Shown: one piece after another, positions 1 to 6,969 of the stretch
How the letters are laid out: each line of letters begins with the position of its first letter
Position numbering within the stretch: position 1 is the first letter of the stretch
Assembly (NCBI GenBank): GCA_021162925.1
Contig: JAGGXQ010000053.1
Span: 1 to 10,853, forward strand
DNA from: Nitrososphaerota archaeon
GTDB taxonomy: Archaea > Thermoproteota > Nitrososphaeria > Nitrososphaerales > JAGGXQ01
Length of the DNA: 10,853 nt
Direction of reading: 5' to 3'
The notes under the pieces: model-generated
What the model was told of the DNA's origin: nothing
Databases searched by the model: none
What the model saw: the letters and a program-made list of their open reading frames with translations, nothing else
Program-made: the position numbers and the translations under genes

Positions 1-1
1 C

Positions 2-475
2 TCCGGATACCTGAGCTACGTGAGGAAGTGGTGGATCGAAAGGGTCGGGAGCGACTGGCCCGAATTGAGGGACGAGCTCTACCAGATACTCAGGAGGGAG
101 GACATGCTCAAGGAGATAGTCAGGCTCCTGGGCCCCGAGGCCCTCCCCGAAGAGGAGAGGCTCGTCATCGACGTCGCCAGGATGATAAAGCTGGGTTTCC
201 TCCAGCAGAGCGCCTACGACGAGGTGGACTCTTACTGTAGCCCGGAGAAGCAGTACAGGCTCCTCAGGCTCTTCGTCAGGTTTTACGAAGAGGCGGATGA
301 GGCCTTGAGGAGGGGGGTCAAGATAGGCGAAATAAGGAAGTTGCCCCTGATCCCCGAGCTCGTGAGGGTTAAGGGCTCGATAAGGAACGAGGAGCTTCAC
401 AAATTCGACGAGTTGGAGAAGAGGATAGACTCGGCCTTCGAATCCCTGAGGAAGGAGGTGGCGAAGGTTGCCTAA
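2..475 (+). CDS. atpA: A-type ATP synthase subunit A, C-terminal part (5' truncated)
   Basis: This is the catalytic nucleotide-binding subunit of the A1 head of the archaeal A1Ao ATP synthase, which makes ATP from an ion gradient. Only the last 157 residues lie in the window. The reading frame is open from base 2 ([11 protein letters not shown]...), so the GTG at 20 is internal and not the start. What is visible is the C-terminal helical domain, with the family-typical stretch [20 protein letters not shown] followed by [11 protein letters not shown] and FYEEA. The Walker A catalytic region is upstream of the window. The stop (473-475) overlaps the atpB start by 8 bases. A GGAGGTG ribosome binding site for atpB lies inside the last codons, so the two genes are probably translationally coupled. 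The identification is firm from the C-terminal signature and the B-D-K gene order. Confidence 0.95.
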   Translation, partial: SGYLSYVRKWWIERVGSDWPELRDELYQILRREDMLKEIVRLLGPEALPEEERLVIDVARMIKLGFLQQSAYDEVDSYCSPEKQYRLLRLFVRFYEEADEALRRGVKIGEIRKLPLIPELVRVKGSIRNEELHKFDELEKRIDSAFESLRKEVAKVA

Positions 476-1877
476 GGTAGGGGGCTTAGAGTACACGAAG
501 GTTGCGGAGATAAGGGGGCCCCTGCTGATAGTCGAGGGGGTGAGCAGGTCGGCATTCGACGAAATGGTCGAGATAGAGCTCCCCGGTGGCGAGAGGAGGC
601 TCGGCAGGGTCCTGGAGGTCGGGGAGGGCAAGGCCGTCATCCAGGTATTCGAGGGGACTTCGGGCATACCGGTTACGGGGACCAAGGTCCGCTTCTTGGG
701 GGACACGATGAGGATACCCGTCTCCGACGAATTGCTCGGCAGGACCTTCGACGGACTCGGAAGGCCGATAGACGGGCTACCTGAGCCGATCGGCGTGGAT
801 ATGAGGGACATAAACGGATTCCCGATAAACCCCGAGAGGAGGGACTACCCTAGGGACTTCATCCAGACGGGCATATCGGTCATAGATGGGATGCTAACGC
901 TCGTCAGGGGCCAGAAGCTACCGATCTTCTCGGGTTCCGGCATGCCCCACAACATGCTCGCCAGCCAGATAGCGAGGCAGGCCACGGTCCCGAAGGGCGG
1001 GGGTGAGTTCGCCGTCGTGTTCGCCGCCATAGGGGTCCAGCACAGCGATGCGATGTTCTTCGAAAGGAGCCTGAGGGAGAGCGGTGCCATAAGGAGGAGC
1101 GTCCTCTTCCTGAACCTCGCCGACGACCCGGCGATAGAGCGAGTGATAACCCCTAGGGTCGCGCTTACCGCCGCCGAATACCTCGCCTTCGACCTGGATA
1201 TGCACGTGCTGGTCATCCTGACGGACATGACCAACTACTGTGAAGCCTTGAGGGAGATAAGCGCCGCCAGGGAGGAGGTCCCGAGCAGGAAGGGATACCC
1301 CGGATACATGTACACTGACTTGGCGACGATATACGAAAGGGCCGGGAGGATAAAGGGGAAGAAGGGCAGCATAACCCAGATGCCGATCCTCTCGATGCCG
1401 AGCGACGACATAACCCATCCGATACCCGATCTGACGGGCTACATAACCGAGGGGCAGATCGTGCTCGACAGGGAGCTGTTCAGAAAGGGCATCTACCCCC
1501 CGGTAGGGGTCCTGATGAGCCTAAGCAGGCTGATGAAAGGTGGCGTAGGGGAGGGGAGGACCAGGGCCGATCACATGGAGGTCAGCAACCAGCTCTACGA
1601 CGCCTACGCCAGGGCGACGGAGCTGAGGGCGCTTTCGGAGATAATCGGAAAGAGCGGCCTGACCCCGATCGACCTCAAGTACCTGGAGTTCGGCGATGCG
1701 TTCGAGAAGCGCTTCCTATCCCAGGGCTACGACGAGAACAGAACCTTGGAGCGGACCTTCGAGCTCGCCTGGGAAGTGCTCTCGATCCTCCCAGAATCCG
1801 AGCTGACCAAGATAAAGGAGGAGCACATAAAGCGCTACTACAAGGGTGGGAAGGGTGTCGGTCAGCTTCGGGTCTAG
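468..1877 (+). CDS. atpB: A-type ATP synthase subunit B
   Basis: This is the non-catalytic nucleotide-binding subunit that alternates with subunit A in the A3B3 head. At 469 aa it has the usual family length. Order of features: N-terminal beta-barrel (about 8-75, with [11 protein letters not shown]), and a nucleotide-binding domain with the degenerate P-loop FSGSGMPHN at 154-162. This loop lacks the GKT of a catalytic Walker A, as expected for [21 protein letters not shown] lies at 312-331, [13 protein letters not shown] at 351-363, and the C-terminal helical domain follows. The TTG at 468 is chosen as start because GGAGGTG at 454-460 lies 7 nt upstream and the protein then begins at the usual place for this family. 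It overlaps atpA by 8 bases and atpD by 23. Confidence 0.97.
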   Translation: MPKVGGLEYTKVAEIRGPLLIVEGVSRSAFDEMVEIELPGGERRLGRVLEVGEGKAVIQVFEGTSGIPVTGTKVRFLGDTMRIPVSDELLGRTFDGLGRPIDGLPEPIGVDMRDINGFPINPERRDYPRDFIQTGISVIDGMLTLVRGQKLPIFSGSGMPHNMLASQIARQATVPKGGGEFAVVFAAIGVQHSDAMFFERSLRESGAIRRSVLFLNLADDPAIERVITPRVALTAAEYLAFDLDMHVLVILTDMTNYCEALREISAAREEVPSRKGYPGYMYTDLATIYERAGRIKGKKGSITQMPILSMPSDDITHPIPDLTGYITEGQIVLDRELFRKGIYPPVGVLMSLSRLMKGGVGEGRTRADHMEVSNQLYDAYARATELRALSEIIGKSGLTPIDLKYLEFGDAFEKRFLSQGYDENRTLERTFELAWEVLSILPESELTKIKEEHIKRYYKGGKGVGQLRV

Positions 1878-2499
1878 GGTTTTACCGACCAAGATAGAGC
1901 TCATAAGGCTGAAGAGGAGTTTGGCGGTGTCGAAGGCGGTCCACAAGGTGCTCGAGGACAAAAGGGAGGTCCTGCTCAAAAGGCTCGACGAGATGATAGA
2001 GAGGGCGAAGAAGGCCAGGGAGGCCGCATCCAAGCCGCTGTTCGATGCCTACCGCTCCCTTTACGACGCTTACATGAGGATGGGGCCGCTCAGGCTGGAA
2101 TCCACGGCCTTGAACACGCCCCCACAGCTCGAGGTCGACGTAAAGGTGATGAAGGTCATCGATATAGAGGTCCCCGTCCTGAAGCTCAAGGAGAAGGGGC
2201 TCGGCCTCACCTACGGCTTTGCGGACACGAGCTCCGCCCTGGACAGGGCCGCCAAGGACATGAGGGACGCCCTCCCCTTGCTCTGCAGGGCGGCCGAAGC
2301 CGAGTGCTCGATATTCAGGGTTGCGAACGAGCTCGAGAAGACCCAGAGGCTCATAAACGCCCTCGAGTACGTGATAATACCATCCTACGAAGAGTCGATA
2401 AAGTTCATATCCTCTCGCCTGGAGGAGACCAGCAGGGAGGAGTTCGTGAGGCTGAAGCACTTTAAGCGAATATTGGAGAGGAGGAGGGTTGGCGCCTAA
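1855..2499 (+). CDS. atpD: A-type ATP synthase subunit D (central stalk)
   Basis: Subunit D is the coiled-coil rotor shaft that runs into the A3B3 head and links catalysis to the membrane ring; it corresponds to eukaryotic V-ATPase D and is functionally like F-ATPase gamma. The N-terminus has the family pattern [13 protein letters not shown], followed by long Lys/Glu/Arg-rich helices and a matching C-terminal helix ([20 protein letters not shown], then [20 protein letters not shown]). These are the two arms of the antiparallel coiled coil. With the GTG at 1855 it is 214 aa. An in-frame GTG at 1846 would add three residues, but GGTG at 1845-1848 is a plausible ribosome binding site only for 1855. 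It lies entirely downstream of and coupled to atpB (23-base overlap). The function is sure; the exact start is less so. Confidence 0.94.
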   Translation: MSVSFGSRVLPTKIELIRLKRSLAVSKAVHKVLEDKREVLLKRLDEMIERAKKAREAASKPLFDAYRSLYDAYMRMGPLRLESTALNTPPQLEVDVKVMKVIDIEVPVLKLKEKGLGLTYGFADTSSALDRAAKDMRDALPLLCRAAEAECSIFRVANELEKTQRLINALEYVIIPSYEESIKFISSRLEETSREEFVRLKHFKRILERRRVGA

Positions 2500-2617
2500 C
2501 CCATTCGAAGAGGCTAGGAGGAGGGTAAGGGAAGAGAAGGAGAAGGCGGTCAAGGCGGTAGAGGATAGGCTGAAGGAGATAGCGGATAAAGCGAAGTCTT
2601 CCCTGAGCTACGTTTGA
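2489..2617 (+). CDS. Small charged helical ORF at the atpE (epsilon) position of the A-ATPase operon
   Basis: A 42-codon ORF starts at TTG 2489, overlaps the atpD stop by 11 bases and ends at TGA 2615-2617. It begins [13 protein letters not shown] and continues as a nearly uninterrupted Lys/Glu/Arg/Ala helix (EEKEKAVKAVEDRLKEIADKA) before ending SSLSYV. AGGAGG at 2479-2484 lies 4 nt upstream of the TTG; GGAG at 2475-2478 is an alternative. The composition and overlap match the style of the operon, where every gene overlaps the previous one. From what I recall of Sulfolobus ATP synthase operons, a small epsilon subunit gene sits between the D (gamma) gene and the proteolipid gene, and this ORF occupies that slot. 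Homology cannot be shown by eye on 42 residues. It could instead be a short peripheral-stalk (G/H-like) helix or a non-functional remnant. Confidence 0.55.
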   Translation: MAPNPFEEARRRVREEKEKAVKAVEDRLKEIADKAKSSLSYV

Positions 2618-2631
2618 TTTTCAATTCGTCA

Positions 2632-2652
2632 CTTTAAAAAACTTATATATAA
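2632..2652 (+). promoter_or_regulatory. TATA-box promoter of atpK, likely leaderless
   Basis: The AT-rich gap between the small ORF and atpK contains TTATATAT at 2643-2650. That is -30 to -23 relative to the A of the atpK ATG (2673), the normal archaeal TATA spacing, so transcription would start at or next to the start codon. A second AT-rich element, CTTTAAAAAA at 2632-2641, could act as an alternative box giving an approximately 10-nt leader. No ribosome binding site precedes the ATG, which fits a leaderless mRNA. A separate promoter would let the multi-copy ring subunit be made in excess over the single-copy subunits. Confidence 0.6.
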
Positions 2653-2672
2653 TTCGAAATCAAGGGTTTGGC

Positions 2673-2987
2673 ATGGAGTTGGTTAAGAAGCTCCTCCCGC
2701 TCTTGGCCATCCTCTCACTATCCGCAATCACCCCAGCGTATGCCGAAACTCCCAACGTCGTCGGCCTTACCCCCGTAGAGTTCAAGCTCCTAACCGCCAT
2801 GATCTCGTTCTCGGTGGCGGCGATAGCCGCGGCTTGGGCGATATGCAGGGCCGGGTCTGCCAGCATGGCCGCCGCAGCCGAAAGGCCAGAGCTCAGGACC
2901 AATGCCATCATAATCGCAGCCCTAGGCGAAGCGATCGGCATCTACGGGATAGTGATGGGGATACTGATACTCGGCCAGGCGGTCTAG
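2673..2987 (+). CDS. atpK: A-type ATP synthase proteolipid subunit K (c-ring)
   Basis: This subunit forms the ion-translocating rotor ring in the membrane. At 104 aa it has an N-terminal signal-like hydrophobic segment (KKLLPLLAILSLSAITPAYA, possible cleavage after AYA at 22-24), then one helical hairpin. TM1 covers about 37-57 (KLLTAMISFSVAAIAAAWAI), and the cytoplasmic loop follows with RAGSASMAAAAERPEL. TM2 covers about 76-100 and carries the ion-binding glutamate in the motif GEAIGIYG (Glu86). It is a single hairpin, like bacterial and Sulfolobus rings, not a duplicated V-type proteolipid. TM1 has no glutamine of the kind used for sodium coordination, which suggests proton coupling (inference). 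It starts at ATG behind its own TATA box, and a T5 tract follows the stop. Confidence 0.95.
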   Translation: MELVKKLLPLLAILSLSAITPAYAETPNVVGLTPVEFKLLTAMISFSVAAIAAAWAICRAGSASMAAAAERPELRTNAIIIAALGEAIGIYGIVMGILILGQAV

Positions 2988-2988
2988 C

Positions 2989-2993
2989 TTTTT
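2989..2993 (+). terminator. Oligo-T terminator after atpK
   Basis: A TTTTT run lies two bases after the atpK stop. Archaeal RNA polymerase terminates at such T tracts without a hairpin. It abuts the TAA stop (2992-2994 on the complement) of the convergent small membrane protein, so it sits exactly at the junction of the two transcription units. Confidence 0.4.
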
Positions 2994-3201
2994 ACTTGAG
3001 CCACCACTCCAAGAACTTGTAAGAGACGAGTATCGATATCGCCAGCCCTATGGTCGAAAGGACGAAGGGCCAAGCCGCACAGTCGCACCTCCTCCCCACC
3101 TCCAATCCCAGCAAGGCCAGACCGACCACGAACCCTGCTATGATGAGCGGGGTTATTACGAGGGCGGTCTTCACCCTTCTGCTCATGGACGTGCCCAGCA
3201 C
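2992..3201 (-). CDS. Small two-helix membrane protein downstream of pyrI
   Basis: This is a hypothetical protein of 69 aa. I do not recognise the family. A basic N-terminal stretch (SRRVK) is followed by a hydrophobic helix at about 12-33 (ALVITPLIIAGFVVGLALLG), a short polar loop with a Cys-Asp-Cys pair (EVGRRCDCAAW, Cys39 and Cys41), a second helix at about 44-61 and the aromatic tail KFLEWWLK. The start is taken as GTG at 3201: it shares one base with the pyrI stop (TAGTG), and GGTGAT in the last pyrI codons is well placed as a ribosome binding site. The longer frame reaching 3252 would run well into pyrI, and the ATG at 3186 has no ribosome binding site. Translation is therefore probably coupled to pyrI. 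The loop cysteines could bind metal or form a disulphide, depending on topology, which I cannot decide. Confidence 0.7.
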   Translation of the reverse strand: MLGTSMSRRVKTALVITPLIIAGFVVGLALLGLEVGRRCDCAAWPFVLSTIGLAISILVSYKFLEWWLK

Positions 3202-3668
3202 TAATCCATCACCAGCTCCTCCGGCTTCAGTATCCTCCCACAGTACCTGCACCTCAGCAGGGGCTTCTCCCTGTCGATTACGTCGAATATCCTGCCTATC
3301 GGCTCCCCGCTGTTGGTTATGCAGGTCGGGTTAGGGCACCTCACCATCCCGTATATCACGCTGGGCAGCCTGACCTTCCTCTTCTCGACGACCCTGTATC
3401 CCTTGATTATGTTTATGGTCGCCCTGGGGGCTATCAGGGCTATCCTGTCGGTCTCTTCGGGGCTCAGGAACCTCCCCTCTATCTTCACTATGTCCTTCCT
3501 GCCGAGCTTCCCGCTGGGGACGTTCATCGCAACCGTCACCACGCTCTTCGTCCCCTTGCCTATCCCGAGTATCTTGAGAACCTCTAGCGACCTTCCGCCT
3601 TCTATGTGGTCGATGACCGTCCCCTCCCTGATCCTCCTGACCAGAAGCTTCTCCTCGGGCAGGCTCAA
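3201..3668 (-). CDS. pyrI: Aspartate carbamoyltransferase regulatory chain
   Basis: This is the regulatory subunit of ATCase. It binds CTP/ATP and holds catalytic trimers together for feedback control of pyrimidine synthesis. The protein is 155 aa, the usual length. The N-terminal effector domain has VRRIREGTVIDHIEGG (10-25), MNVPSGKLGRKDIVKIEGR (48-66) and RATINIIKGYRVVEK. The C-terminal zinc domain has CPNPTC (Cys111, Cys116) and CRYC (Cys140, Cys143), giving the complete four-cysteine site. The start is TTG at 3668: no ATG or GTG lies upstream of the conserved GTVIDHI, and a TATA box is centred about 27 nt upstream, so the mRNA is probably leaderless. It is divergent from pyrB instead of following it as in the common pyrBI operon, and is followed with 1-base overlap by a small membrane protein. 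Confidence 0.96.
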   Translation of the reverse strand: MSLPEEKLLVRRIREGTVIDHIEGGRSLEVLKILGIGKGTKSVVTVAMNVPSGKLGRKDIVKIEGRFLSPEETDRIALIAPRATINIIKGYRVVEKRKVRLPSVIYGMVRCPNPTCITNSGEPIGRIFDVIDREKPLLRCRYCGRILKPEELVMD

Positions 3669-3690
3669 TAACCCGTCTTTACGTGCAAGT

Positions 3691-3704
3691 TTTATAAGCT
3701 TATA
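3691..3704. promoter_or_regulatory. Shared bidirectional TATA box between pyrI and pyrB
   Basis: The 53-bp divergent gap contains TTTATAAG at 3691-3698, which reads CTTATAAA on the other strand. Its centre (3694.5) is 27.5 nt from the pyrB TTG (3722) and 26.5 nt from the pyrI TTG (3668), both the standard archaeal TATA-to-start-site distance. Neither start has a ribosome binding site, so both mRNAs look leaderless. The box is part of a perfect 12-bp palindrome, TATAAGCTTATA (3693-3704), which could also offer overlapping boxes. One TBP/TFB site could thus fire in either direction. Confidence 0.6.
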
Positions 3705-3721
3705 CTCGATGTTTTACCGGC

Positions 3722-4648
3722 TTGGCCAACCCGTTCTACCTTAGGGACGTGGTCTCGATTAAGGACTTCAAGAGGGAAGAGCTCGAGTACCTTTTCGAGC
3801 AGGCCGACAGGTTCCTAGAGATGGGCTACGAGGAGAAGTCGAAGTACGGCAGGGGTAAGCTGATGGCCCTCATGTTCTTCGAGCCGAGCACTAGGACGAA
3901 GACGAGCTTCGAGGCCGCGATGCTATCCATAGGGGGGCACGTAATCGGGTTCAGCGGGGCTAGGGGGACGTCTATGGAGAAGGGCGAGAGCCTATCGGAC
4001 ACCATAAGGGTGATGGATAGGTATGCCGATGTCCTGGTGATAAGGAACCCGATGGAGGGCGCCGCCAGATATGCCGCCGAGCTCGCCGAGCATCCCGTAA
4101 TAAACGCGGGTAGCGGCTCCGAAGAGCACCCTACTCAGGCCTTGCTCGACCTCTTTACGATAAGGAGGCTTAAGGGAGGGATAGACGGGCTGAGGGTCGC
4201 GGTCGTGGGCGATCTGAAGTACGGGAGGACCGTTTACTCCCTGCTCAATGCCTTGAAGCTGTACTCGGTCGAGGTCTACCTGGTGTCCCCGCCCCAGCTC
4301 AGGATAAGGGAGGAGGCCCTCTACGACCTCAAGGGGATGAAGGTACACCTGGACGTCGAATTGGACGAGGCCCTGAAGCTCGCCGACGTGATCTACGTGA
4401 CCAGGATCCAGAGGGAGAGGTTCCCCCATCCGGAGGAGTACGAGAAGGTGAAGGGCTCCTACAAGATAGATGCGAGGGCCATGAGGCTCGTCAAGGAGGA
4501 TGCGATACTCTTACACCCGCTCCCAAGGGTCGGCGAGATAGCTCCGGAGGTCGATGGGTTCGGGCAGGCGAAGTACTTCGAGCAGGTGAGGCTGGGCAGG
4601 TACCTAAGGGAAACGCTGCTGGCCCTGATCCTCAACGAGAACCCCTAG
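3722..4648 (+). CDS. pyrB: Aspartate carbamoyltransferase catalytic chain
   Basis: It catalyses carbamoyl phosphate + L-aspartate to N-carbamoyl-aspartate, the first committed step of pyrimidine synthesis, in the cytoplasm. The 308 aa match the family length. Carbamoyl-phosphate site: PSTRTKTSFE (55-64, with Ser56-Thr57-Arg58-Thr59), Lys87 in TSMEKGES, HPTQ at 136-139, and HPLPR at 265-269. Aspartate site: TRIQRERF at 227-234, with Arg229. All active-site motifs are present. The TTG start at 3722 gives MANPFYLRDVVSIKDF, which aligns well with known PyrB N-termini such as that of E. coli; there is no ribosome binding site, but a TATA box sits about 27 nt upstream. It pairs with PyrI, encoded divergently, to form the regulated holoenzyme. 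Its stop is directly adjacent to the nrdJ stop on the other strand, with no spacer. Confidence 0.97.
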   Translation: MANPFYLRDVVSIKDFKREELEYLFEQADRFLEMGYEEKSKYGRGKLMALMFFEPSTRTKTSFEAAMLSIGGHVIGFSGARGTSMEKGESLSDTIRVMDRYADVLVIRNPMEGAARYAAELAEHPVINAGSGSEEHPTQALLDLFTIRRLKGGIDGLRVAVVGDLKYGRTVYSLLNALKLYSVEVYLVSPPQLRIREEALYDLKGMKVHLDVELDEALKLADVIYVTRIQRERFPHPEEYEKVKGSYKIDARAMRLVKEDAILLHPLPRVGEIAPEVDGFGQAKYFEQVRLGRYLRETLLALILNENP

Positions 4649-6856
4649 CTACTCGCACTTGGTGTACCCGCAGTAGATGCAGTGGTAGCATCCGTTCTCG
4701 TAGACCAGGCCCTTCTTTCCGCAGACAGGGCACTTTCCAAGCCCCTTGTTCTCCTCGGGCAGCCCGATGTAGAGCTCGAGGGCCTTCGCAACGGCATCCG
4801 GCATCGAGTAAAGGGGGATCCCGTTGTCCCAGGTGAAGCTCTCCCCCTGAATCCCCTTGAGGCTCCTTATCACGTACTCGACCTTCCCGCCCTGCTGCAG
4901 GTAAAGGGATATCAGCCTTCCTATCGCCTCCGAGTCCGCCTTCACGTCGGCGCCGGACTTCCCCAGGGTTACGAAGACCTCCTTGACCCCTTCCTCGTCG
5001 CTGTTTATGGTCACGTAAAGGGCCCCTTGAGGCATCCTGAACTTGAGCGTGCTCCCCGTGAGTATCCTAGGCCTCTCGTACCTGACCTCCTTCATCTTCT
5101 TCTTTTTGGTGACCAGGATGCCCTCCCTGGAGCCCTCCCTGTAGACGGTTATCCCCTTGCACCCTAGCTTCCAAGCCAAGAAGTAGATCGCCCCCACGTC
5201 CTCTACGGTGGCGCTCTCGGGCAGGTTGACCGTGCTCGATATGCTCGCATCCACGTGCTTCTGTATGGTGGCCTGCATCCTGACCCTGAACTCCGGCTTT
5301 ATCTTGTGGGCCGTCACGAAGTAATCTGGGAGCTCGTCCTCCCCGACCCCGAACTTCTCCATGTACTCCTTGACTAGGGGGTGGTACACCTTGTACTCCT
5401 TCTTGGTGAGGGACTCTGACCTCCTGGTGTAGCTTATCGAGAAGATCGGCTCTATCCCGGATGAAGTGCCCGCAAGGACGGAGCCGGAGCCGACGGGCGG
5501 GACGGTCAGGAGCGCGACGTTCCTGAGCCCGTACCTCCTTATCTTCTCCTTCAGGGCTTCGGGTAGCCTCTCAACGAATTCACTCTTCATGTGCTTTTCG
5601 GGATCGAAGGCCGGGAACGGACCCTTCTCCTTCGCCAGCTCCACGCTCTCGTCGTAGGCTATGACCTTTATCCTCTCCATGAGCCTGTCCACGAACTCCA
5701 AGGCCTCCTCGCTGTCGTACCTTATCCTGAGCTTCGCGAGCATGTCGGCGAGCCCGGTCACCCCTAGGCCTATCCTCCTAGACCTCAGGCTCGACACCTT
5801 CTGCATGATCAACGCGTGCCTGTCTGCGTTGTAGTCGAGCACGTCGTCCAGGAACCTAACCCCGTACCTCACCACCTGCTCGAGCTTGACCCAGTCGACC
5901 TCGGCTTTGTCCGTGAACTCTTCCTTCACGAACGCCGATAGGTTCACGTTGCCCAGGCAGCAGCACCCGTACTCCTCCAGGGGCTCCTCGCCACACGGGT
6001 TAACCCCCTTCACCTCCATCCCGTTGTACTCGCTCGTGCTCCCCCTCTTCACCGTATCCCAGAATATAAGCCCGGGCTCGGCGCTCTCCCAGGCGGCCTT
6101 GACGAGCCTATCCCATATGTCCCTCGCCCTCACCTTCTTCTTCACGCTCACCCTCTCGTTTTCGAACTTGAGCTCGAACTCCTCGTCGTTCTCGACCGCC
6201 CTCATGAACTCGTCGCTAACCCTTACGCTTATGTTCGCGTACCTGACGTTCCTCCTCTCCGGGTCCCTCTTTATGTCTATGAAGTCCAAGATGTCGGGGT
6301 GATCGACGCGCAAGGTTATTATCAGGGCCCCCCTCCTCCCCGACTGGCCTATCGTCCCCGTTACCGTGCTGAAGACCTCCATGAAGCTAACCGAGCCGGT
6401 CGAGAAGATCGCGGCGTTGTTCACGGGGGAGCCCTTCGGCCTGAGGACGCTTATGTCGACCCCGACCCCTCCCCCTAGGCTGTAGGTCCTCGCGGCCTCC
6501 TTGCACCAGTCGAATATCGCCTCCAGGGAGTCCTCCTTGAGCGGGATGTAGTAGCAGTTCGTCAGGGTGGCCCTCCTCTTCTGCCCCGCACCGAACATTA
6601 TCCTCCCCCCTGGGACGAACTTGAAGCCCTCGAGCATCCAGTAGAACTTATCCTCCCACTCCCTCCTCTTCTCCTCGGGCTCGACGCTGGCTATCTCCCT
6701 GGCGACCCTGTGCCACATCTCGATCGGCGTCTTCTCCAAGACCCTCCCATCCTTGTCCTTTAGGGCGTACTTCTCCGTAAACACCCTGGCCCTCAACTCG
6801 TCCCCCTTGAAGAACTCGAGGGTCTCCTCGCTGATCCCCTCTCCGATTACCTCCAA
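4649..6856 (-). CDS. nrdJ: Class II (adenosylcobalamin-dependent) ribonucleotide reductase
   Basis: It reduces ribonucleotides to deoxyribonucleotides with a thiyl radical made from adenosylcobalamin, independently of oxygen. The protein is 735 aa. Motifs in order: LTNCYY with redox Cys101; LGGGVGVDISVLRP (127-140); NPCGEEP with the radical Cys288 and Glu290; the second redox cysteine within CCC (298-300); VPPVGSGSVLAGTSSGIEP (452-470); a TSCPD-type domain at about 600-675 (LYVTINSDEEGVKEVFVTLG); and a C-terminal cysteine cluster CPVCG...CYHCIYCG..KC (Cys709, 712, 723, 726, 729, 734) for re-reduction. No ATP-cone precedes the body, so overall dATP inhibition through that domain is not expected. 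The TTG start at 6856 is supported by GGAGGG 6 nt upstream. Alternatives (TTG codon 21, GTG codon 25) lack that. It lies downstream of, and in the same direction as, a reductase-like regulator candidate. Confidence 0.95.
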   Translation of the reverse strand: MEVIGEGISEETLEFFKGDELRARVFTEKYALKDKDGRVLEKTPIEMWHRVAREIASVEPEEKRREWEDKFYWMLEGFKFVPGGRIMFGAGQKRRATLTNCYYIPLKEDSLEAIFDWCKEAARTYSLGGGVGVDISVLRPKGSPVNNAAIFSTGSVSFMEVFSTVTGTIGQSGRRGALIITLRVDHPDILDFIDIKRDPERRNVRYANISVRVSDEFMRAVENDEEFELKFENERVSVKKKVRARDIWDRLVKAAWESAEPGLIFWDTVKRGSTSEYNGMEVKGVNPCGEEPLEEYGCCCLGNVNLSAFVKEEFTDKAEVDWVKLEQVVRYGVRFLDDVLDYNADRHALIMQKVSSLRSRRIGLGVTGLADMLAKLRIRYDSEEALEFVDRLMERIKVIAYDESVELAKEKGPFPAFDPEKHMKSEFVERLPEALKEKIRRYGLRNVALLTVPPVGSGSVLAGTSSGIEPIFSISYTRRSESLTKKEYKVYHPLVKEYMEKFGVGEDELPDYFVTAHKIKPEFRVRMQATIQKHVDASISSTVNLPESATVEDVGAIYFLAWKLGCKGITVYREGSREGILVTKKKKMKEVRYERPRILTGSTLKFRMPQGALYVTINSDEEGVKEVFVTLGKSGADVKADSEAIGRLISLYLQQGGKVEYVIRSLKGIQGESFTWDNGIPLYSMPDAVAKALELYIGLPEENKGLGKCPVCGKKGLVYENGCYHCIYCGYTKCE

Positions 6857-6862
6857 AGCGAT

Positions 6863-6904
6863 CCCTCCAATTTTTAGTCTGACAGTTAATTTGGTATTTT
6901 ATAT
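6863..6904 (-). promoter_or_regulatory. nrdJ promoter and ribosome binding site
   Basis: On the complement, ATATAAAA (6904 down to 6897) is a good TATA box. It predicts a start site near 6874 and an approximately 18-nt leader. That leader carries GGAGGG (6868-6863), 6 nt before the TTG at 6856. The nrdJ mRNA therefore has a true leader, unlike most other promoters in this window, and nrdJ can be transcribed independently of the gene upstream. Confidence 0.55.
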
Positions 6905-6946
6905 TAATTAGTTTGACAAAGCAATTAACGGAGTGAGTTAACGAAG
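6883..6946. repeat. TTAA/TTGAC repeat cluster around the nrdJ TATA box (candidate operator)
   Basis: GTTAATT (6885-6891) and AATTAAC (6923-6929) form an inverted pair that brackets the nrdJ TATA box, with outer bases also similar (CAGTTAATT against the complement CCGTTAATT). ATTAAT (6903-6908) lies between them, and GTTAAC (6937-6942) follows. TTAACGGAG (6925-6933) recurs as TTAACGAAG (6938-6946). TTGACAAAG occurs exactly twice nearby (6913-6921 and 6978-6986). Such an arrangement would suit a dimeric or multimeric repressor, but AT-rich promoter DNA can produce these motifs by chance. Confidence 0.35.
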
Positions 6947-6969
6947 GTTGACTAGGAAGGCTCGGTGTG

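Noticed and set aside
918-1418. Long - strand frame opposite atpB
   Set aside because: Shadow of the AGG/GTC-rich codon use of atpB; no family resemblance.
1846-1854. Upstream GTG start for atpD
   Set aside because: No ribosome binding site precedes it; GGTG suits the GTG at 1855. It remains possible, as the difference is three residues.
1882-2553. 223-codon open frame on the - strand opposite atpD
   Set aside because: It mirrors the atpD codon pattern, has no recognisable domain and no promoter, and the + strand gene is certain.
2992-3252. Longer version of the small membrane protein starting inside pyrI
   Set aside because: It would overlap pyrI by about 50 bases; the TAGTG start with ribosome binding site at 3201 is better supported.
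3313-3744. 143-codon + strand frame across pyrI and into pyrB
   Set aside because: Antisense to a clear pyrI and runs through the divergent promoter into pyrB in another frame.
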